Origin: a virus
Strand: one strand, 5' to 3'
Length of the DNA: 39,571 nucleotides
Virus record (IMG/VR): IMGVR_UViG_3300035698_007205
Span: 1 to 39,571 of that record
Below, one piece after another: positions 34,591 to 39,571 of this stretch. The notes beneath the pieces are model-generated. The model did no database searches, had not been told where the DNA came from, and saw nothing but the letters and a program-made list of their open reading frames with translations. The stretch's first letter is position 1; every line of letters begins with the position of its first letter. The translations under genes were made by a program, and so were the position numbers.

Positions 34591-35771
34591 TGAGAATAAT
34601 TAACAGTCTATTAGACACTGACGCATATAAATTTTCTATGGCGCAAGGAGTTCTCCATACTCAACCAGATGCATGGGTTAAATATAAATTTGCCCTAAGA
34701 AATGATGGAATTCAACTTGGATATTTGGCCGAAAGAGTGAAGAGAGAAATAAAAGCACTATGTAAATTATCATTTTCAGATGCCGAATTAGAAGCATTGC
34801 AAGATAAAATGCCATTTCTGAAAGATGATTTTATGGAATTTCTACGTTTACTTAGATTAAATTATAAGTATATTACTGTTAAAGATGCAAATGGCGATTT
34901 AGAAATATATGTAGAAGGGCCTTGGATATATACTATATGGTTTGAAGTACCTGTATTGGCAATTGTAAATGAATTATATTTTGGCCCGCCTTATTCTATT
35001 TCTTATAAAATTGCCCATGATAATTTGGAAGCAAAACTTGAGAAAATAATTCATGTAGATGGATTTAAGTTCGCCGATTTCGGCACAAGACGAAGATATT
35101 CTTTTGCTTGGCAAAATGATGTTATAGGGGAAATAAAAGAGTTTTTTTCTGATGCCGGACGTGCGGGCGAGTTTTTCGTTGGAACCTCAAATGTATTATT
35201 GGCGATTAATCATAACATTAAAGCTATTGGTACAATGGCACATGAATGGTTCCAAGGACACCAGCAAGCTCATGGTGTTGGTTTGTTAGATTTTCAAAAA
35301 GTTGCACTTGAAAGATGGTCGCAAGAATACAGAGGATTGTTGGGAATAGCATTGAGCGATATTATTGGCTTTGATGCTTTCTTGGAAGATTTTGATTTAC
35401 ACTTTGCAAAATTATTTGATGGCTGTAGACATGATTCAGGTGACCCATTTGAATGGTGTAAAAAATTAATCGACCATTATATTAGACTTGGAATTGACCC
35501 AAGAACAAAAACTGCTGTATTCTCAGATGGTTTAGATGTTGATAAAGCAATAAGACTATTTAGTGAATTTAATGGTAGAATTAATGTTAGTTTCGGCATT
35601 GGTACAAATCTTACAAATGATGTTGGGTTTGAACCATTACAGATTGTTATGAAAATGGTTGAACAGAATCGTAGACCAGTTGCTAAATTATCAGACTCTA
35701 AGGGTAAGGGAATGTGCGAATATCCTTGGTTTGTTAAACTATTAAAGAAAATGTTTAAATTAAAAATATAA
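34590..35771 (+). CDS. pncB: Nicotinate phosphoribosyltransferase
   Basis: A protein of 393 residues (E. coli PncB has about 400). ATG 34590 behind AGGAGAGG is chosen over the in-frame ATG 34551. Family motifs in order: SLLDTDAYKFSMAQ, WFEVPVLAIVNE, FADFGTRRRYSF, FFVGTSN, GTMAHEWFQGHQ (with the phosphorylated His region), FDGCRHDSGDPFEW, KTAVFSDGLD, SFGIGTNLTNDVG and PVAKLSDS. It makes nicotinate mononucleotide from nicotinate and PRPP. Eight TGG Trp, no TGA. With PncA and NadE it gives three of four steps to NAD. Confidence 0.95.
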   Translation: MRIINSLLDTDAYKFSMAQGVLHTQPDAWVKYKFALRNDGIQLGYLAERVKREIKALCKLSFSDAELEALQDKMPFLKDDFMEFLRLLRLNYKYITVKDANGDLEIYVEGPWIYTIWFEVPVLAIVNELYFGPPYSISYKIAHDNLEAKLEKIIHVDGFKFADFGTRRRYSFAWQNDVIGEIKEFFSDAGRAGEFFVGTSNVLLAINHNIKAIGTMAHEWFQGHQQAHGVGLLDFQKVALERWSQEYRGLLGIALSDIIGFDAFLEDFDLHFAKLFDGCRHDSGDPFEWCKKLIDHYIRLGIDPRTKTAVFSDGLDVDKAIRLFSEFNGRINVSFGIGTNLTNDVGFEPLQIVMKMVEQNRRPVAKLSDSKGKGMCEYPWFVKLLKKMFKLKI

Positions 35772-35786
35772 AAAAGGGAGAGTAAA

Positions 35787-36221
35787 ATGGGAACAAGAAG
35801 TAGTACAATAGTAAAAGAAGGAAATTTAGACTCAAAATCAATTATATACATGTACAAACAATTTGATGGTTATTTGTCAGGGCATGGTGCAGATTTAAAG
35901 GAAGCATTTGGTAATACAAGAATAATTAATGGTATAGGCGGCAGTGTACAAACTCCGGATTTTGCTAACGGAATGAGTTGTTTAGCGGCACAAATTGTGG
36001 CAGAATTTAAAGAAGAGATTGGTGGAATTTATTTACATCCAACAGACACTGACCCGCAATCATATGATTATACATTATATATCAAACCAGAAGGTTCAAT
36101 ATATAATATGCCTAGAGAAGGACTTCCGCTGTATGTTAAGGTTACTAGTTATGGTGATAGGGAAATATATGATGGATTGTTATCTGAAATGCCATTAAAT
36201 GAAGATGAAGACGAAGATTAA
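35787..36221 (+). CDS. Conserved phage hypothetical protein (MGTRS family)
   Basis: A protein of 144 residues behind AAAGGGAGAGTAAA. MGTRSSTIVKEG, IYMYKQFDGYLSGHGADLKE, NGMSCLAAQIVAEFK and GGIYLHPTDTD match a widely distributed unnamed phage protein. It ends in an acidic tail. No Trp. Function unknown. Confidence 0.78.
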   Translation: MGTRSSTIVKEGNLDSKSIIYMYKQFDGYLSGHGADLKEAFGNTRIINGIGGSVQTPDFANGMSCLAAQIVAEFKEEIGGIYLHPTDTDPQSYDYTLYIKPEGSIYNMPREGLPLYVKVTSYGDREIYDGLLSEMPLNEDEDED

Positions 36222-36239
36222 AATAATATTGGAGAGATT

Positions 36240-36455
36240 ATGACAAAAGAAAATGATATATGGACTTGCTTAACCATAAATAAAGAAACTAATGAGGAAC
36301 TATCTTTTGCTATTTGGAAAAATGGGAATAAAATGGAATTTACACCAGAAGAAGCTATAATAACATTTCCGAAAGCAATGAATAAACATAGACAAGGCTT
36401 AATAATGTATAATATTTGTGAGGGGGGTAGATATGAAGCTGATAGATGAAGATAA
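36240..36455 (+). CDS. Small hypothetical protein, 71 residues
   Basis: ATG 36240 behind TTGGAGAGATT. TGA 36447-36449 is read as Trp, so the protein ends DRWR at TAA 36453-36455; two other Trp are TGG. It overlaps the next small ORF. The family is not recognised. Confidence 0.5.
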
Positions 36456-36534
36456 AAAACCGTATATAGTAGAAACAGTTATTACAAAAGTAAGGAAGTA
36501 TAATCCTAACTATTGTGTTAGTGGAAGAATATAG
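36433..36534 (+). CDS. Very small ORF, 33 residues
   Basis: ATG 36433 with a good site GAGGGGGGTAGAT just upstream, within the end of the previous gene, and stop TAG 36532-36534. The peptide MKLIDEDKKPYIVETVITKV continues with a basic end. The ribosome site is the main support. No family. Confidence 0.4.
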   Translation: MKLIDEDKKPYIVETVITKVRKYNPNYCVSGRI

Positions 36535-36561
36535 AGATAGAAATTTACCAAAGGAGAAATA

Positions 36562-36726
36562 ATGAACAAATTATATGCAGAAGTAAAAGAAATGATTATT
36601 GAATATTATTTGCAAGAAAAAAATAAAATTGGTTGACAAAAACGTTTAATGCAAAAAACTGGACTAAGTGCTTATAAGATAAATAAAATACTAAAAGAGG
36701 AGAAAATTTATGGAAAAAGAACCTAA
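36562..36726 (+). CDS. Small helix-turn-helix-like protein, 54 residues
   Basis: ATG 36562 behind AAAGGAGAAATA. The only Trp is TGA 36634-36636 (NKIGWQKRLMQKTGLSAYKI). The second half, MQKTGLSAYKINKILKEEKI, has a helix-turn-helix shape (K-T-G-L-S-x-x-x-I). It overlaps the start of the next gene by 17 bases. Probably DNA binding. Confidence 0.5.
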
Positions 36727-37114
36727 GCAAGTTATTGTCATGCGCAAGGATTTGGGTATGAGTAGAGGCAAAATAATAGCCCAATCTGCCCACGCAACCA
36801 AGGCCCCAATATTCCCAGATATGATAAAAATTACAGAAGTTAATGGAATTGTTGGCGCTAAAGTAAAAGAAATACCATTACCAGTAGCATTATGGTTTAC
36901 GGGAAAATGGGTTGCGATTGGATTAAGAATTGATTCAGATGATGAGTTGTTAGAAATTTATAGACAAGCTAAAGCGGCAGGTTTACCATGTGATTTAATT
37001 ACTGACGCCGGTAGAACTGAATTGGGTAGGCCGACAAATACAGCAGTTGGAATTGGACCTTGGTGGCCAGAAGAGATTGATAAAATTACTGGGCATTTAC
37101 CGTTATATAAATAG
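36710..37114 (+). CDS. Peptidyl-tRNA hydrolase 2 family protein
   Basis: A protein of 134 residues behind GAGGAGAAAATTT. KQVIVMRKDLGMSRGKIIAQ followed by SAHA is the Pth2 N-terminal signature; LPCDLITDAGRTEL and NTAVGIGPWWPEEIDKITG match the rest of the fold. Pth2 proteins release peptides from stalled peptidyl-tRNAs and are typical of archaea and eukaryotes, but related forms are found in phages. Four TGG Trp. With the CCA-adding enzyme it points to tRNA upkeep by the phage. Confidence 0.85.
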   Translation: MEKEPKQVIVMRKDLGMSRGKIIAQSAHATKAPIFPDMIKITEVNGIVGAKVKEIPLPVALWFTGKWVAIGLRIDSDDELLEIYRQAKAAGLPCDLITDAGRTELGRPTNTAVGIGPWWPEEIDKITGHLPLYK

Positions 37115-37122
37115 GAGATAAA

Positions 37123-37287
37123 ATGAAGAGATTTTTGTTACTGGCGGTGGTAGTAATGGTATCAATATTTATTATTAATATAATCATGCCAAACGAACCT
37201 GCTTCATGGAGTAGATGGGGCGTTTGGGCAACTGGTTATATTACTGGTATAATAATAATGGGGATTAGTGCAAATGAAAAAGAATAA
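37123..37287 (+). CDS. Small membrane protein, 54 residues
   Basis: ATG 37123 behind TAGGAGATAAA. Residues 4-22 (FLLLAVVVMVSIFIINIIM) form one membrane segment and about 37-50 a shorter second (GYITGIIIMGIS), with a Trp-rich loop between (three TGG). It could be a small membrane-active protein such as a superinfection or host-takeover factor, but no family is recognised. Confidence 0.6.
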   Translation: MKRFLLLAVVVMVSIFIINIIMPNEPASWSRWGVWATGYITGIIIMGISANEKE

Positions 37288-37531
37288 ATGGCCAATATTC
37301 CCAAGAATTATGAGCGTAATAGTATGGGATAATGGAACATGTGAATTTCATGGAAGATTACCAACGAAAGAAGAAAAAGAGCATTATGAATTAGAAGCTA
37401 TGAAAGCAAAAGCTATCAGGGATGAAGAAAAGGTAAAGAGTGATGCTGAATTAAAAAAACATAAGGGTGCGTGGAAATTACACGAAATGTTTATATTAGG
37501 TGGAGTTAGAAATAATAAAGGATATAAATAA
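37274..37531 (+). CDS. Small hypothetical protein, 85 residues
   Basis: ATG 37274 is taken as start; GTG 37268 is an alternative. It overlaps the membrane protein by 14 bases and its TAA overlaps the AAA ATPase ATG. The N-terminal 40 residues are compact (IFPRIMSVIVWDNGTCEFHG) and the rest is a charged helix. Three TGG Trp. Unrecognised. Confidence 0.55.
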   Translation: MKKNKWPIFPRIMSVIVWDNGTCEFHGRLPTKEEKEHYELEAMKAKAIRDEEKVKSDAELKKHKGAWKLHEMFILGGVRNNKGYK

Positions 37532-38478
37532 TGCAGAATCAACCAAATCCTATTAAAAAATTAATAAGTCGAATTGATGCAGAAGAAGCTAAAAAAGAAG
37601 AAGTGAAAAATTATTACAAATATGTTAAAAGTGGAAGGGATTACATTCCATGTCAGCAAACGGCAGATGAACTTATGTCAGGAGTTTATAATGTAGACCA
37701 AGCAAGTGATGGTTCGTGGTTCTTTTCAGAAGTAAAATATGACAATTATGATTTAATTAAATTTGATGATACTGTTGGTGATGAAATATTAAGTGAGTTC
37801 GATAGTTTTTGGAACAGAAAAAATGAATATACAAAAAGAGGAGAACCACACAAAAGAGGATATTTGTTATGTGGCCCTGCCGGAAGTGGCAAGACTTGTT
37901 TATTAAGAATAATGATGGATAAATTTATTGCTAATGGTAATATAGTGTTTTTGCTTAATAGGCATATCCCAACAGAAGGTATAAAGATATTTAGGGAAGT
38001 TGAACCTGAGCGCAAAATAATGATTATAATAGAAGACATTGACACCTTCCTTGAATATGAAGAGGATGAACAAGCACTGTTGCAATTATTAGATGGCGGT
38101 ATTCAGCACTCAAATACAGTTATGATTGCTACAACAAATTATCCTGAAAAGTTGCCAGATAGAATTATTAACAGGCCATCAAGGATTGACAGAGTTGTAG
38201 AGATTGACATGCCTACCAAGGATATGAGAAGAGAGTATTTGAAAGTTAAAGCTTTGGAATTAGAAGAAGATAAATATGATAAATGGTTAAAGGATTCGAA
38301 AGGATTTAGTTTTGCTCATTTGAAAGAATTAATAATGGCTGTAGAAATATATGATATTAAATATGACGATGCTTTAGGCAGAATTAATAAAATGAGGAAG
38401 AAAATTATTAAGTCAAAAGATTGGCAAAAAGATTTAGATGGCAAATCTGATGCCCCAAATATTGGATTTGGAAGTTAG
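37531..38478 (+). CDS. AAA+ ATPase
   Basis: A protein of 315 residues. Walker A is GPAGSGKT at 115-122; the Walker B region is IMIIIEDIDTF; sensor 1 is MIATTNYPE; RPSRIDRVVEIDMP holds the arginine finger of the classic AAA clade (Bcs1/FtsH/Cdc48-like). The N-terminal 100 residues are a separate adaptor region and no protease domain is present. It probably remodels a phage or host protein complex. Four TGG Trp. The start overlaps the previous stop. Confidence 0.88.
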   Translation: MQNQPNPIKKLISRIDAEEAKKEEVKNYYKYVKSGRDYIPCQQTADELMSGVYNVDQASDGSWFFSEVKYDNYDLIKFDDTVGDEILSEFDSFWNRKNEYTKRGEPHKRGYLLCGPAGSGKTCLLRIMMDKFIANGNIVFLLNRHIPTEGIKIFREVEPERKIMIIIEDIDTFLEYEEDEQALLQLLDGGIQHSNTVMIATTNYPEKLPDRIINRPSRIDRVVEIDMPTKDMRREYLKVKALELEEDKYDKWLKDSKGFSFAHLKELIMAVEIYDIKYDDALGRINKMRKKIIKSKDWQKDLDGKSDAPNIGFGS

Positions 38479-38492
38479 GAAAGGAAGTTATA

Positions 38493-38714
38493 ATGAATTT
38501 TAATTCAATAAGAAAAAAGAAGAAAGGTAGAGACCCATGTTATAAATGTATTTATTGTGGTAAATTTATTTCTTATAAATCCATCAGTGAAGGAAAAATA
38601 GATTCTCAATTTACGCCAGATACAGAATATTCTATTGAACTTATGGAATTTTGGCATAAGAGTTGTAAGAAAAAAGAAGAAAAAAAAGGAAATAAATATG
38701 ACAGAAGATATTAA
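38493..38714 (+). CDS. Small Cys-containing basic protein, 73 residues
   Basis: ATG 38493 behind GGAAGGAAGTTATA. CYKCIYCGKFISY and a later FWHKSC suggest a small zinc site (C-x-x-C-x-x-C, H, C). Lys-rich at both ends. One TGG. It overlaps the next gene by 17 bases. Unrecognised. Confidence 0.55.
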   Translation: MNFNSIRKKKKGRDPCYKCIYCGKFISYKSISEGKIDSQFTPDTEYSIELMEFWHKSCKKKEEKKGNKYDRRY

Positions 38715-38862
38715 AAAATATAAAGAGATATACAACATGACTGACGAAGATTATGGCAACTTTTCAGACCGCATTGGAGTATTATTAGATTCTGAAGTTA
38801 TAAGCGAATATCAGGCAGTACTAATTGCTTTAGATGAAATGAAATTAAGAATAAAAGTTTAG
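38698..38862 (+). CDS. Small acidic hypothetical protein, 54 residues
   Basis: ATG 38698 behind AAAAGGAAATAAAT. The peptide begins MTEDIKKYKEIYNMTDEDYG and continues as an acidic helix. An in-frame upstream ATG at 38635 lies within the previous gene and lacks a site. No Trp. Unrecognised. Confidence 0.5.
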   Translation: MTEDIKKYKEIYNMTDEDYGNFSDRIGVLLDSEVISEYQAVLIALDEMKLRIKV

Positions 38863-38871
38863 GAGATTAAA

Positions 38872-39099
38872 ATGAAGACAGTGTATGGGGTAGTTATATC
38901 TTATGAATATGAAGGCGAAGACACATTGCCAACTCTTTATGAAGACAAGGTTAAGGCGAGAGAAATGATGCTTGAACAAATAGAAGCACATGAATTACAT
39001 ACTCATAGAAAAAAGTTTGTAGAAGTAGAAGAAGATACTTGGCAGTTAAAATCAATAATGTTTTATTTAAGAAGCTATGATTTAATAGAAAGTATATAA
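38872..39099 (+). CDS. Small hypothetical protein, 75 residues
   Basis: ATG 38872 behind TAGGAGATTAAA. Beginning MKTVYGVVISYEYEGEDTLP and ending with a helix and a short strand, it resembles the many small phage proteins with a single mixed domain. One TGG. It is the last gene before promoter P7. Confidence 0.55.
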   Translation: MKTVYGVVISYEYEGEDTLPTLYEDKVKAREMMLEQIEAHELHTHRKKFVEVEEDTWQLKSIMFYLRSYDLIESI

Positions 39100-39106
39100 A
39101 AAAGAT

Positions 39107-39147
39107 TTGACAAAATAATCTAAAATACTATTATAGTAATGTAAGTA
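39107..39147 (+). promoter_or_regulatory. Sigma70-like promoter P7 with downstream box
   Basis: TTGACA 39107-39112, 16 bases, TATTAT 39129-39134, followed by AGTAATGTAAGTA. It drives the phosphoesterase at 39166. Confidence 0.85.
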
Positions 39148-39165
39148 AAACAAGGAGGAGAAAAT

Positions 39166-39571
39166 ATGAAAGTTTATTTTAGTGCTGATTATCACTTTCA
39201 ACATGGCAATATGATTAAATATGCTGACAGACCGTTCAAAGATGTTGACCACATGGATAAAGCTATAATTAATAACATTAATAATAGAGCTAATTCTGAA
39301 GATATAATTTATCACATTGGAGATTTTATATTTAAAGGCGGCAAAGAAGCAAGCGGAAAGACAAAATCTCAAAATTATGAAGATAAAATTAATGCCAAAA
39401 TTATTCACATTATAGGAAATCATGATAGAAATAACTCTGTTAAAGGTGGACTTGAAAATGCAACAATTAGATTTGCTAACAAAGACTTCTATCTTGTTCA
39501 CTTTCCACCAACAGAAATAGAAGAAATTCCAGCCAATATTGATTGTGTTCTTTGCGGACACGTTCACCAAA
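39166..39571 (+). CDS. Metallophosphoesterase, 3' end outside window
   Basis: ATG 39166 behind AAGGAGGAGAAAAT, open to the window end (135 residues seen). FSADYHFQHGNM, YHIGDFIFKG, IIGNHDRNN, LVHFPPTE and CGHVHQ give the calcineurin-like metal-binding order; the first motif is A-D-Y-H instead of G-D-x-H. It is close to the small phage phosphoesterases that begin S-D-x-H-F-x-H-x-N. Substrate unknown. Confidence 0.88.
   Translation, partial: MKVYFSADYHFQHGNMIKYADRPFKDVDHMDKAIINNINNRANSEDIIYHIGDFIFKGGKEASGKTKSQNYEDKINAKIIHIIGNHDRNNSVKGGLENATIRFANKDFYLVHFPPTEIEEIPANIDCVLCGHVHQ

Noticed and set aside
36634-36665. TTGACA inside the 36562 gene as a promoter
   Set aside because: There is no TATTAT or similar -10 at a workable distance, and no downstream box.
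1-39571. tRNA genes, including a UGA-reading tRNA-Trp
   Set aside because: No stretch with a T-loop GTTC-A/G-A, a matching acceptor stem and an anticodon loop was found; the few TTCAAAT strings lie inside protein genes. Such a tRNA may be outside the window.

Overview
This window is a contiguous piece of a tailed-phage genome. It is AT-rich, and every convincing gene lies on the + strand. The genes are tightly packed, often overlapping by a few bases, with GGAG-type ribosome binding sites. The window combines baseplate genes, a T4-like replication set (gp32-like SSB, RecA/UvsX, 5' nuclease, DnaB/gp41-like helicase, short family A polymerase), a class II ribonucleotide reductase and a block of nucleotide, NAD and tRNA metabolism genes.

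The key to reading it is the genetic code: UGA is tryptophan and only TAA and TAG end genes. Four related homing endonucleases in the window prove this internally. Their conserved [D/N]GDYWH motif has TGG in two copies and TGA in the other two, and the FWE motif varies in the same way. Read with the standard code, the tail genes, SSB, RecA, 5' nuclease and reductase are all falsely broken. TGA use is not even. In hand counts the tail/structural end (1-8,100) has about 31 TGA to 14 TGG, the endonucleases about 24 to 6, the replication and reductase genes about 20 to 28, and the block 26.1-39.6 kb about 3 to 65. That last block also carries seven near-identical sigma70-like promoters (TTGACA, 16-17 bases, TATTAT, mostly followed by a conserved box AGTAATGTAAATA). 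This suggests host-transcribed early genes that stay readable under either code, and recoding-dependent late genes. The host cannot be named. The promoters and ribosome binding sites resemble those of Firmicutes/Mollicutes.

Layout: 1-4.4 kb baseplate and tail; 4.5-8.1 kb short DNA polymerase and unknown genes; 8.2-15.7 kb SSB, RecA, 5' nuclease, helicase and DHH phosphoesterase; 15.7-23.6 kb ribonucleotide reductase; 23.6-27.5 kb small genes, cupin, hypoxanthine phosphoribosyltransferase and deoxyribosyltransferase-like protein; 27.7-39.6 kb CCA-adding enzyme, nicotinamidase, dUTPase, GIY-YIG endonuclease, NAD synthetase, metallophosphoesterases, Nudix hydrolase, nicotinate phosphoribosyltransferase, peptidyl-tRNA hydrolase 2, AAA ATPase and many small proteins.

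The most striking system is the group of fractured genes. The helicase is split into two genes by a split intein, with a tiny Vsr-like endonuclease ORF lying between the halves. The class II reductase is encoded as four separate polypeptides. Two junctions are split inteins, each with its own endonuclease gene between the halves. One junction has an endonuclease but no recognisable functional intein, so the enzyme there appears to be genuinely in pieces. A full-length HNH intein also interrupts the catalytic NPCGE motif. A working reductase would need two trans-splicing events, one cis-splicing event and one non-covalent assembly. Separately, PncA, PncB and NadE together give three of the four Preiss-Handler steps of NAD synthesis, a plausible answer to NAD-depleting host defences.
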